From: Sporosarcina limicola
GTDB taxonomy: Bacteria; Bacillota; Bacilli; Bacillales_A; Planococcaceae
Direction of reading: 5' to 3'
Length of the DNA: 34,194 bases
Assembly: GCF_014873855.1 (NCBI RefSeq)
Contig: NZ_JADBEL010000035.1
Location: 1-34,194, forward strand
A model generated the notes under the pieces. It did no database searches and was not told where the DNA came from. It worked only from the letters and a program-made list of their open reading frames with translations. Shown one piece after another: positions 1 through 7,586 of this stretch. Position 1 is the first letter of the stretch; each line of letters opens with the position of its first letter. The translations under genes and the position numbers were made by a program.

Positions 1-85
1 TCACCTCTTATCTTGAGTATGGACAGATAAAAACAAGGCTAAAAGCGTATACCGTCTAAAGACGGTGGATTTAGACCACGCTTTT
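1..85. mobile_element. Possible end of an IS200/IS605-like element
   Basis: This stretch replaces the expected 3' part of the neighbouring opuCB gene. It contains nested inverted repeats: outer arms AAAAGCGT (41-48) and ACGCTTTT (78-85), and an inner hairpin ACCGTC-TAAA-GACGGT (51-66). Subterminal hairpins of this kind are typical of IS200/IS605 elements, which have no classical terminal inverted repeats. No transposase is visible because the window ends. The family assignment is inference; the truncation of the permease at this point is seen directly. Confidence 0.35.
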
Positions 86-538
86 GGAAATTAAATAAAC
101 AGTTGAGACACGGACACCTGCCATGATAATCGAAATTGCCAAAGGTAGCTCTACGTATCGAATACTTTCCCAACTTGTCATTCCTACACCGCGGCCCGCC
201 TCAAGCAAATTTTTATTCACACCTCGTACCCCTGTAAACGTATTTCGCAAAATAGGTAATACAGAATAGAAAAATAGGGCAATAATAGCGGGAACTTTAC
301 CTACCCCAACGAGTGGGATAAAGAAAGCGAGAATGGCAAGACTTGGAATCGTTTGTAGTACACCTACAAATCCCATCACAAAACCTGCTATTTTAGGAAC
401 ACGCGTCAAAACAATTCCGAGGGGAACCGCGACAAGGATACCCAGTAGAACGGCTACGAGTGAAATATATAGGTGCTCCCACGTTCTAAACAATAACTCC
501 GTTCCATTTTCACTTAAAAATTGTATGAACGTATTCAT
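71..538 (-). pseudogene. opuCB: Osmoprotectant ABC transporter permease, 3'-truncated (OpuCB/OpuBB type)
   Basis: Inner-membrane permease of a glycine betaine/carnitine/choline ABC importer, working with the ATPase encoded just upstream. The chosen start is the ATG at 538, preceded by GAGGTGG five bases away; an upstream in-frame GTG at 547 lies inside that ribosome binding site. The 155 residues contain several hydrophobic segments and the permease coupling region ([20 protein letters not shown]). Family members run to about 215 residues. Here homology stops after STVYLIS, where WATLAA-like sequence would be expected, and the frame ends four codons later inside a hairpin-rich sequence. About 60 C-terminal residues, including the last membrane segments, are missing, so the product is probably inactive. 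It lies 19 bases downstream of opuCA in the same operon. Confidence 0.8.
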
Positions 539-557
539 ATTTACCACCTCAGATTGT

Positions 558-1697
558 TCATTTTAAGTCAACGTTTTCTTCCTCGCCCCAAATTGAGTCG
601 TAAACAATATCTGCGAGGCTCGCTCTTGTGACGATTCCTACGAGTCTATATTGTTCATCTACAACGGGTACATATTTATGTCCACGAGTTAAGATTTTCC
701 GTACTGTATCACGAAGAAGTGCTGTTTTAGGAACTGTGAAAATGTTTTTTTCGAGTATATCTTCGATGTGACTTGCTTTTTTTCTTTTCAAATCAATCAT
801 TTCGACATCAATCCGTCCTTGAAGCACTTTGTTTTCATCTACCACAAGTAAAGAATCGACGCGTTTTTCTTTCATTAATCGAATGGCATCTGTCAGTGAT
901 TTGTCAGCCGTGATTGTTGCTGGATGTAAATTCATCACTTGCTCGACTGTTTGAATTGTGGGCCTGGATTGCAGTAAACGCTCTTTCCCAATAAAGTCCT
1001 CAACAAATTCATTGGCAGGGTTCCGTAAAATGTCATCCGGAGAACCAACTTGAACAAGCTGACCGTCACGCATAATCACGATTCGATCTGCAAGCTTAAT
1101 CGCTTCGTCCATATCATGGGTGACAAAAATAATTGTTTTGCCAAGGGTTTGCTGTAAATGCTTAAATTCATCTTGTAATATATCTCTAGTAATTGGATCC
1201 AGCGCTCCAAAGGGCTCATCCATTAAAATTAGTTGCGGCTCTGCAGCTAGCGCTCTTAGTACGCCGATTCGTTGTTGTTGCCCACCGCTAAGTTCATGTG
1301 GATAGCGTTCAAGGTATTCATTATCCATATCAACGAGTTTTAGTAATTCTGCGGCACGCGCACGACGCTTTTTCTCAGGCCACTTTAATAGTTTAGGAAC
1401 GAGCGAAATATTTTCCTGAATGGTTAAGTGTGGGAATAGTCCAATCTGTTGAATGACATACCCAATTTTACGCCTAAGCAAAACAGCATCTTCCTTTAAA
1501 ATGTCTTTTCCTTCAAGGTAAATCGTACCTTCTGAGGGTTCGATGAGACGATTAATCATCTTCATTGTTGTTGTTTTTCCACAACCACTAGGTCCAATAA
1601 AGACAATAAATTCACCTCTTTCAATCTTTAAAGACACATCATTTACTGCTTTCTTGCCGCCTTTGTATGTTTTATAGACATGGTCAAATATAAGCAA
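558..1697 (-). CDS. opuCA: Osmoprotectant ABC transporter ATP-binding protein with CBS domains
   Basis: Cytoplasmic ATPase that powers uptake of compatible solutes (betaine, carnitine or choline type). The 379 residues match the usual OpuCA length of about 380. Visible motifs are Walker [10 protein letters not shown] (35-43), Q-loop near 83, signature LSGGQQQR (136-143), Walker B LILMDEP (156-162) and the H-loop TH (193-194). The C-terminal part (about 250-365) holds two CBS motifs ([21 protein letters not shown]), which in this family sense ionic strength or nucleotides. The start is a TTG at 1697 with GGGAGGTG eight bases upstream; the nearby ATG at 1704 is out of frame. OpuCA, OpuBA and related paralogues cannot be separated by reading alone, so the substrate is uncertain. 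The operon continues into a truncated permease. Confidence 0.85.
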   Translation of the reverse strand: MLIFDHVYKTYKGGKKAVNDVSLKIERGEFIVFIGPSGCGKTTTMKMINRLIEPSEGTIYLEGKDILKEDAVLLRRKIGYVIQQIGLFPHLTIQENISLVPKLLKWPEKKRRARAAELLKLVDMDNEYLERYPHELSGGQQQRIGVLRALAAEPQLILMDEPFGALDPITRDILQDEFKHLQQTLGKTIIFVTHDMDEAIKLADRIVIMRDGQLVQVGSPDDILRNPANEFVEDFIGKERLLQSRPTIQTVEQVMNLHPATITADKSLTDAIRLMKEKRVDSLLVVDENKVLQGRIDVEMIDLKRKKASHIEDILEKNIFTVPKTALLRDTVRKILTRGHKYVPVVDEQYRLVGIVTRASLADIVYDSIWGEEENVDLK

Positions 1698-2136
1698 CTA
1701 TCATGCACCTCCCAAATATACGAATGGACTAGCCTCTAATTTATCATTCCCTTGGGGGATAAAAAATAAACCAACTTGTTCAGTCCCATTCACTCGAACT
1801 TTTGATTTGTGGACTTACTTTTAGATAGTTTGCTCCGAGCACGCGAAAGTTATTCCAGCCTTCTGAATGGATGCACGTACAAGCGAATAAACAGGATAAG
1901 AAAAATCAATGTAGAAATGCCAAACAAAATGCGAATTGGAAACCATTCTGCCCATAATCCCGCCGTTTAAATGAAGATGATCCGCCAATGTTTGAGTGAA
2001 TCCAAGCTTTTCATCAAACTCTCGGAAAAGAAAAAACACGTATCAGAGGAAAGAGAGCCACCGTCATTTGATAATTTAATACGTTGGTTGAAACGGTCTC
2101 ACTTTATTCATCCCAATGAAAAGTTACTGAGTTAAA

Positions 2137-2235
2137 AGATTTATCCCGCATTAACGGGCAGTAATACCCTCACTTCAAGTCTTCAGGGATACAAGAAGAA
2201 TAAGAAGGGGTCTAACTGCCCGTAAAAGCCCGAAT
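2137..2235. repeat. Imperfect palindromic (MITE-like) repeat
   Basis: The two ends mirror each other: ACGGGCAGT at 2154-2162 and ACTGCCCGT at 2215-2223. The similarity extends outward (TTATCCCGCATTA against TTTACGGGC-type sequence) and inward (TACCCTCACTT against GACCCCTTCTT on the other strand). The whole unit of about 100 bp could fold into one long hairpin. It resembles palindromic intergenic repeats common in Bacillus genomes; only one copy is present in this window, so family membership is inferred. Confidence 0.4.
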
Positions 2236-2246
2236 GGTTAAACTAA

Positions 2247-2280
2247 CAATCATTGGGGAATAAAGATCCCCCAATGATTG
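2247..2280. terminator. Strong hairpin, terminator-like
   Basis: A perfect 12-bp stem, CAATCATTGGGG (2247-2258) with CCCCAATGATTG (2269-2280), and a 10-base loop. No clean T-run follows on either strand, so it may be a weak or bidirectional terminator or the relic of one. It separates the opuC region from the chaperone operon. Confidence 0.4.
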
Positions 2281-2707
2281 AAGATTAAATTTATTATGTC
2301 ATCCGCTTAAAATCAAATGCCGTTTTACAACGACTAGCGGAGGAATACCGTCCCTCCACTGCACCAACTGGTAGCGAAAAGAGGGACGATGGAGAACTAC
2401 ATAAAAGAATCCAGCAACTAAAAATAGAATAAGTGCAAAGTTATACATTTTATGTGAAGTAGATAATAACCAAGGGAGAAGTCTGCCCAAAATAGCAATA
2501 TCCTACGCTGCAAAATGAAAAAAGCATTTATGGGACCACAAAAGACGATAGATTTACAAAATCAAAATACGTGATAATGAATTCTAGCTAAATTCATGAT
2601 TTCTCGTACATACGTGAATAATTCAGGTTTATGTTCTATTCTGGAAGGCGCTGGATTTTGATCCGTTATTTCTTTTGATATACCTAATATCTTGTAAATC
2701 GCAGGTT

Positions 2708-2736
2708 TTGTAGTTATTATTACAGCATAGTATAAC
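2708..2736 (+). promoter_or_regulatory. Candidate sigma-A promoter of the chaperone operon
   Basis: A TTGTAG -35-like hexamer (2708-2713), 17-base spacer and TATAAC -10 (2731-2736) lie just upstream of the GrpE-like gene. The -10 matches consensus at five of six positions, the -35 at only three. No CIRCE operator (TTAGCACTC/GAGTGCTAA) and no obvious CtsR heptads are visible, so this operon is probably not controlled by HrcA. Confidence 0.4.
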
Positions 2737-2764
2737 CATTCTATTTTTAAAAAAGGAGAAAAGT

Positions 2765-3352
2765 ATGAGCTGGAAATTTTGGAAAGTAAAAGAAAAGAAT
2801 GCTGTGGATGTCCAGATAGAATACATACGTAAAGATATATCGAGTCTTGATGAAAAGGTCGAAGTCACCAATGAACAAATAAAAAGACTTACTCGCTTAC
2901 AATTTAAATCCGCAAAAAGCATGGAAGAAGAATTTGAAGAAATAAAATCTAGCTTACAAACACAAAAAGAACAAGCCAACCTCATTAGCCAAGTAGATGA
3001 ATACGCAAACAAACAACATCATTTAATCCAACATTTTATCCGCTTACTTGATGAAATGGACCATATATCTGCGGGATTAAACGATGGACAAGAAGCATGG
3101 CGCCAACTGCTAGAAGAATGGTCTCGAAATCTCGTTAGAAGTTTAAACGAAGTCGGTATACACGAATTAGACGTTCTTGGAGAAGGTTTTAATCCGACAG
3201 TGTCGGAAGCCATGGAAACAGTAGAGATTGACAGTCTAGATCCCACTCCAAGGGTACCCTATCAAATTGTTGAAGTTCTTAAAAGAGGATTTGTTGATGA
3301 CAAAGAAAACTTGATTAGAAAAGCCCAAGTTGTAACGGTAAAAGAGCTTTAA
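2765..3352 (+). CDS. GrpE-like nucleotide exchange factor
   Basis: Predicted exchange factor for the Hsp70 encoded next door; it would release ADP from that chaperone. The 195-residue length is close to canonical GrpE. The N-terminal half (about 15-80) is highly charged and heptad-rich, as expected of the GrpE coiled coil. The C-terminal half carries the recognisable beta-domain pattern: GIHELDVLGEGFNPTVSEAM, then PYQIVEVLKRGFVDD and LIRKAQVVTV, which parallel GVxxIDxxGxxFDPxxHxAM, VxEVxxxGYxxxDxxIRPAxVxV. The usual His after the FNP motif is Ser here. The start ATG has AAAGGAG at a good distance. It is the first gene of a three-gene operon, 42 bases before the Hsp70 gene. The divergence suggests a specialised paralogue rather than the housekeeping grpE. 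Confidence 0.75.
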   Translation: MSWKFWKVKEKNAVDVQIEYIRKDISSLDEKVEVTNEQIKRLTRLQFKSAKSMEEEFEEIKSSLQTQKEQANLISQVDEYANKQHHLIQHFIRLLDEMDHISAGLNDGQEAWRQLLEEWSRNLVRSLNEVGIHELDVLGEGFNPTVSEAMETVEIDSLDPTPRVPYQIVEVLKRGFVDDKENLIRKAQVVTVKEL

Positions 3353-3394
3353 ATTGGATGAAGTTAAAAATGAATTTATAAGGAGAGAATATGT

Positions 3395-5245
3395 ATGTCC
3401 GAAAATGTGAAGAATAATCCATCTTTTCGTCCAGTTGTCGGAATTGATTTTGGCACAACCAATTCAGCTGTTGCCTATATTCATAAAGGAAAACCGCAAA
3501 TCATACCTGGACCAGGTGGTGAAAGAATAATCCCCTCTGTTGTGTTAATCGCTCCTAATGGAAAATTGATTGTCGGCGAAGACGCACGGGCTGCTTTAAT
3601 CGCAATGCCAGAGAGAACCAAGGCGGCTGTAAAACGGGAAATGGGCGATAAAGATTCGATAATGCTTGCTGGAGAGTCATATTCCCCGGAAGAAGTTTCA
3701 GCCATGATTTTAAAACAAATGAAAAATTCCGTAGACCAGAAATTGGGCGAGGGTGAAAAGGAAGCAATCATTACTGTCCCTGCCTATTTTACCGATGAAC
3801 AGCGTCGGGCAACAAAAAGAGCCGGTGAACTCGCAGGTTTTGTAGTTGAAAGAATTATTAATGAGCCCACCGCCGCAGCACTTGCATTTGGTTTTCAACA
3901 TCTAGATGAAGATCGCCACCTACTCGTTTATGATTTAGGCGGTGGTACATTCGATGTTTCGATTGTAGAGTTGATGGACGGTATTCTTGAAGTAAAAGCT
4001 TCATCCGGAAACAGCCGATTGGGCGGGGAAGATTTTGACTGGTTATTGGTGGACTGGCTTTCAAAGCAGATGATTGATCAATATAACGTAGATCCACGGA
4101 CGGACATTCGAGCAAAAGCGGTGTTAAAAGCAGAAGCAGAAAAAATAAAGATCCAATTATCAGATGAAGAACTCGTTGAAATTTCATTGCCAATCGTCAT
4201 GATGAAAGAAGAAAAGCCGCTTGGTTTATATACACAAATTACAAGAGAAGAGTTTGTTTCATTAATTGAACCACTGTTACGTGAAACAATGGATAAAGTC
4301 AAAGAAGTATTAATAGATGCCGGACTTGAGGCTCAAGAAATTGATGATATCCTGCTCGTTGGAGGTTCAACGAGGATACCTCAAATCCATGACCTTATTC
4401 AATATTATTTCAATAAAGATCCTCGGGGGGATGTAAATCCTGATGAAGCCGTCGCCTTAGGAGCTGCTATTCAAGCAGGCTTAAAATCAGGTGCCTTGTC
4501 AAAAAGCGGGTTAATTGTGACCGATGTTGCTCCTTTTTCAATGGGGGTAGCAGTGGCGAAGGGATTATTCGGTTCTAGATTACGCCCGGGTGCTTTTCAA
4601 GCCATTATTCCGCGCAATACAACGATCCCAGTTACCCGAACGGAGACTTTTTCGACGGTAGCAGATTATCAAACAGAGGTCATGGTTAAAGTGTATCAAG
4701 GAGAAAATGAGTGGGTAAAGAATAATCACTTTTTGAATGAATTTTTACTAGAAGGTTTACCGTCTGCTTCCGCTGGTTCAGAATCGGTAGCTATTACATT
4801 CCGTTATAATTTAAACGGGATTTTAGAGGTAACAGCGAAAGGTGTCTCAAACGAAGAGTCGATTACGGTAACAATTCAAGATTCACTTGATCGAAGCAGT
4901 GAAGAGGCTTTTCAAGAAAGCTTAAAAAAGGTCGAGGCCATACAACAAGAACAACTTGAAGAAGAATTGGACTTATTTGACTTTATGAATGACGACATTG
5001 ATTTTCTTGAAGGTACTCAAATTGAGGATAGAGGTAATAATCGTTCATTGTTAGAACTTCAGAAGGAAGCAAAAGACTGCCTTAATCGCTGCCATATTTT
5101 ATTGGAAAACAGTCCAATTGAGGGTCAAAAAGCATTGAAAGAAACTGTCAATATGTTAGACGAGGCGTTAAAAACTGAAGATTCTTCTCAATTAGAGGAA
5201 GCCATTGATCTGGCAATGGATATGATTATTGACCTTGACATGTAA
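3395..5245 (+). CDS. Divergent Hsp70 (DnaK-like) chaperone
   Basis: ATP-dependent cytoplasmic chaperone of 616 residues, similar in length to DnaK. The nucleotide-binding domain is complete: phosphate 1 GIDFGTTNS (16-24), VKREMG lysine region (79-84), connect 1 ITVPAYFTDEQRRATKRAG (126-144), phosphate 2 VYDLGGGTFDVSI (178-190) and adenosine motif DILLVGGSTRIPQ (318-330). The interdomain linker reads LIVTDVAPFS (373-382) instead of the canonical LLLDVTPLS. A substrate-binding beta domain follows (about 385-495), then an acidic, shortened helical lid and a tail lacking the DnaK-type C-terminus. The upstream AAGGAGAG supports the ATG at 3395. The gene sits between GrpE-like and J-domain genes, so it probably works with those partners and not as the housekeeping DnaK. 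Substrates are unknown. Confidence 0.9.
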   Translation: MSENVKNNPSFRPVVGIDFGTTNSAVAYIHKGKPQIIPGPGGERIIPSVVLIAPNGKLIVGEDARAALIAMPERTKAAVKREMGDKDSIMLAGESYSPEEVSAMILKQMKNSVDQKLGEGEKEAIITVPAYFTDEQRRATKRAGELAGFVVERIINEPTAAALAFGFQHLDEDRHLLVYDLGGGTFDVSIVELMDGILEVKASSGNSRLGGEDFDWLLVDWLSKQMIDQYNVDPRTDIRAKAVLKAEAEKIKIQLSDEELVEISLPIVMMKEEKPLGLYTQITREEFVSLIEPLLRETMDKVKEVLIDAGLEAQEIDDILLVGGSTRIPQIHDLIQYYFNKDPRGDVNPDEAVALGAAIQAGLKSGALSKSGLIVTDVAPFSMGVAVAKGLFGSRLRPGAFQAIIPRNTTIPVTRTETFSTVADYQTEVMVKVYQGENEWVKNNHFLNEFLLEGLPSASAGSESVAITFRYNLNGILEVTAKGVSNEESITVTIQDSLDRSSEEAFQESLKKVEAIQQEQLEEELDLFDFMNDDIDFLEGTQIEDRGNNRSLLELQKEAKDCLNRCHILLENSPIEGQKALKETVNMLDEALKTEDSSQLEEAIDLAMDMIIDLDM

Positions 5246-5262
5246 GATTTGGAGGTGAAGGA

Positions 5263-6489
5263 ATGAGCAAAGAAGAATCAGAAAGTCACTATAAAATCCT
5301 AGGGACTACAGCCAAAATTGGTCAAGGAAGAATTAAAGAGAAATATATTGAAGCAGTGAAAAAACATCCACCCGAATCAAACCCGGAACTATTTGAAAAA
5401 ATCCGTACTGCTTATGAAACGCTTAAGGATCCAGCTAAAAGAAAACAATATGACCTTTTCCGCAAATATGGGAATAAAGTAGAAGACGTGATTATAAAAG
5501 CAAACAAGGATATGGAATTAGGTATGTTTGCAAATGCCGCAATTCTTTTTGAAAAGGCTTTATCTCTTTCGCCAAATAATCTGTCCTCTTTCATTGGACT
5601 TATACAAATTGCAATTATTGAGGATGATCTCCAAAAAGCAAGAAATTACTTTCAACAGGCACTTGAAATTTATACAGATAAAGATGAACAGTGTACGTTA
5701 TATGACATTAAGGCACGCATCTTAGCCAAGGAAGAATATTATGACGAGGCGCTTGAAGTTCTACTAGAAGGAAAAAATACTTATCCTGACGATTCCCTCT
5801 TATTTGATTTTCCCCGTGCAGCTATCTATATGGAATTAGATGAAAGTGGAAAAGCGTGGGACATATTTAGTCAGTCTATTCCTAATCAAAGCGAACTAAT
5901 ACTTGAACATAATGAATTGTTTGTAGCATGGATTCACATCCTAATTAGAATGGAAAAATGGGAGCAAAGATCTACAATTCAAGCTCAGTTCCGTAAACTT
6001 ATAAAAAACCTGACTAACGAAGAAGAGCGACGGGAAGTTTTCGATAGATTCATGGACGAATATGAACACCTTTTTCATGTAGATCATTTTCTCGGTGCTG
6101 AAGTTTTTATTGATTTTGCAAAAATGCTTGCCGGAAATGATTCTGATATCCGGGAAAAACATCAAGAAGTAAAAAAAATGGCCCAAGTACAAAAGGAAAT
6201 GCTGCGTTTGGAAAAAGATGAGAATGCTTTTCCGCTTTTATTTATTCGGACTATAGAATGGTTTTATACCGATTCTGAAGAATTACATCACGTTCTTAAC
6301 GGCTTTCCTCAAGGACTCCTCACTTCATTTGAGGGTGAAAAAGAAGAATATGCTGCGGGTATTATTCGTTTAAGGAAAAAATATCCATCGATCTATAGAC
6401 AGTTTAAGAAGAAATGGGACGCTCTGTTTGCCGAACTGACAAAAGGCTTTAATCGCGAAATGAAACGACATCTTCTCAAAGTAAAATGA
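5263..6489 (+). CDS. J-domain protein with TPR-like repeats (HPP variant)
   Basis: Predicted co-chaperone that would deliver clients to the adjacent Hsp70. Residues about 8-65 form a J domain (HYKILGTTAKIGQGRIKEKY, then PELFEKIRTAYETLKDP and KRKQYD). The loop motif that is HPD in canonical J proteins is HPP here (H35-P36-P37), so the aspartate needed to trigger DnaK ATPase is missing. Residues about 80-205 look like TPR helices (NAAILFEKALSLSPNN, QKARNYFQQALEIY, YDEALEVLLEGK), suggesting a peptide- or protein-binding platform. The remainder (about 205-408) is helical and unassigned, with no Gly/Phe region or zinc fingers. The start has GGAGGTG upstream and lies 17 bases after the Hsp70 stop, so the genes are surely co-transcribed. 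Confidence 0.85.
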   Translation: MSKEESESHYKILGTTAKIGQGRIKEKYIEAVKKHPPESNPELFEKIRTAYETLKDPAKRKQYDLFRKYGNKVEDVIIKANKDMELGMFANAAILFEKALSLSPNNLSSFIGLIQIAIIEDDLQKARNYFQQALEIYTDKDEQCTLYDIKARILAKEEYYDEALEVLLEGKNTYPDDSLLFDFPRAAIYMELDESGKAWDIFSQSIPNQSELILEHNELFVAWIHILIRMEKWEQRSTIQAQFRKLIKNLTNEEERREVFDRFMDEYEHLFHVDHFLGAEVFIDFAKMLAGNDSDIREKHQEVKKMAQVQKEMLRLEKDENAFPLLFIRTIEWFYTDSEELHHVLNGFPQGLLTSFEGEKEEYAAGIIRLRKKYPSIYRQFKKKWDALFAELTKGFNREMKRHLLKVK

Positions 6490-6574
6490 CTTTGAAGAAC
6501 AAGCAAGTAACATATTAACGGGATGTTGTTCCCTTTTACTAAAATAATGTTCATTTCTAAACACGATATCTACA

Positions 6575-6620
6575 AACAAACATCCCCGAATGCCTACAAT
6601 GGAACTCGGGGATGTTTGTT
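6575..6620 (+). terminator. Terminator of the chaperone operon
   Basis: A perfect 15-bp stem, AACAAACATCCCCGA (6575-6589) with TCGGGGATGTTTGTT (6606-6620), followed by ATTTACT. The A-rich left flank means it could also stop transcription arriving on the minus strand. Confidence 0.7.
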
Positions 6621-6715
6621 ATTTACTAATCAATTTGAGGTTCACACCTACAATAATTAAGTCTGAGCACCCCTCATCGTCAGAAATCCAATCTGCGTAA
6701 TTCCACTCTTAATAC

Positions 6716-7003
6716 TCACTTCCTAGTGCCTTTTTCCAATTGCAATAATGCTTGAACTTCATCAATCAGGAATGTAGGCTGCTCTGACATTAGCTTATCT
6801 TTCCCCATGACTCCCCCAAGTCACACCACAAGAAGCGACATCAGCAGCTTTAGCCATTTGTAAATCAAATATGGCATCGCCAATCATTACTGTTTCAGCT
6901 TTATCTAATGAATATAATTCCACTAGCTTTAAAATACCATCTGGATGTGGTTTATAATGCGCCACTTTATCCGAACCAATAATGTCTTTGAAAAAGGGCT
7001 ACA
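6716..7003 (-). pseudogene. HAD-family phosphatase fragment (phosphoglycolate phosphatase-like), frameshifted
   Basis: C-terminal half of a haloacid dehalogenase-type hydrolase. It shows HYKPHPDGILK (the conserved KP lysine motif) and VMIGDAIFDLQMAKAADV (motif IV, normally GDxxxD), then GVTWGSHG. A one-base insertion in the run of four C at 6803-6806 (plus strand) creates an early stop; removing one base restores KDKLMSEQPTFLIDEVQALL to a stop at 6716. The N-terminal half with the nucleophile aspartate is absent, cut at about 7003, directly beside the 3' end of the GNAT gene. The fragment cannot be functional. Confidence 0.75.
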
Positions 7004-7005
7004 TA

Positions 7006-7470
7006 TTAAAGATTTTTATTGTCAGTGGACACAAAGCTTAACTCATAATGTGCAAAAATGGTATCACGAACAAATCCGTTCTTTTCGTATAACTTTTGAG
7101 CTTTTTCATTCGTAATGGCAGTTTCTAATGTTAAATACTTGGCATCGGTTTGTCGGCATAATTCAATCGCTAATTGTAATAACTGCTGGGCCACACCGGA
7201 CTGCCTTTCATCTTTCATTACAAATAAATCATTTAAAATCCATACCTTTTTCATTGAAACCGATGAATAGGTTGGATAGAGCTGTGCGAATCCTACATAT
7301 TCCCCCTCTCTTTTCGCCACAAAAATGATAGAGTCTTCAGTTGAAAGACGTTCTTCAATAAATTTATATGCGCCTGTTAAATTCTTTGGCTGCTCATAAA
7401 ATTGACGATATAAATCAAAAAGCTGAGCAACTCCTTCAATGTCAAACTTATTTGCTTGATAAAACTCCAT
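7006..7470 (-). CDS. GNAT-family N-acetyltransferase
   Basis: Acetyl-CoA-dependent acetyltransferase of unknown substrate, 154 residues from the chosen start. The acetyl-CoA binding region reads LNDLFVMKDERQSGVAQQLL, a variant of the R/QxxGxG/A motif, followed by the C-terminal GNAT signature NEKAQKLYEKNGFV. The ATG at 7470 is preferred because AAGGAG lies eight bases upstream; an earlier in-frame ATG at 7494 would put that ribosome binding site inside the gene. It is divergent from the MocR regulator across 116 bases, an arrangement often seen when a MocR protein controls its neighbour, so it may be the regulator's target. It abuts the HAD remnant downstream. Confidence 0.8.
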   Translation of the reverse strand: MEFYQANKFDIEGVAQLFDLYRQFYEQPKNLTGAYKFIEERLSTEDSIIFVAKREGEYVGFAQLYPTYSSVSMKKVWILNDLFVMKDERQSGVAQQLLQLAIELCRQTDAKYLTLETAITNEKAQKLYEKNGFVRDTIFAHYELSFVSTDNKNL

Positions 7471-7527
7471 TCTACATTCTCCTTGTCTATTCATTAATTT
7501 ATTTATAATGCTAATTATGCGCTATAA

Positions 7528-7557
7528 TTGTCATCCCTAAAAGGTACAGTTTATACT
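7528..7557 (+). promoter_or_regulatory. Candidate promoter of the mocR gene
   Basis: TTGTCA (7528-7533), an 18-base spacer and TATACT (7552-7557), each five of six to sigma-A consensus, 29 bases before the mocR start. The same 116-base interval must also hold the promoter and operators for the divergent acetyltransferase gene. Confidence 0.45.
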
Positions 7558-7586
7558 AATTAAAAATGACAGATAGGAAGGATACA

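Larger units (their letters stand above)
1705..2707. other. Long gap with decayed coding traces
   Basis: About 1 kb without a convincing gene. On the minus strand, roughly 1845-2040, a hydrophobic stretch (LWAEWFPIRILFG, then IFLILFIRLYVHPF) reads like the end of a decayed membrane protein with frame breaks. A second hydrophobic minus-strand fragment lies at 2299-2490 (ALILFLVAGFFYVVLH), with only a TTG start and no ribosome binding site. I cannot name either. The repeat and hairpin listed separately lie between them. Confidence 0.3.

Noticed and set aside
2765..2765. CIRCE/HrcA control of the chaperone operon
   Set aside because: No TTAGCACTC/GAGTGCTAA inverted repeat is present upstream.
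3481..4302. Several minus-strand ORFs inside the Hsp70 gene
   Set aside because: They are antisense shadows of a strongly conserved coding region.
7471..7527. Promoter for the divergent GNAT gene
   Set aside because: Several AT-rich -10-like hexamers exist but none has a convincing -35 at proper spacing.
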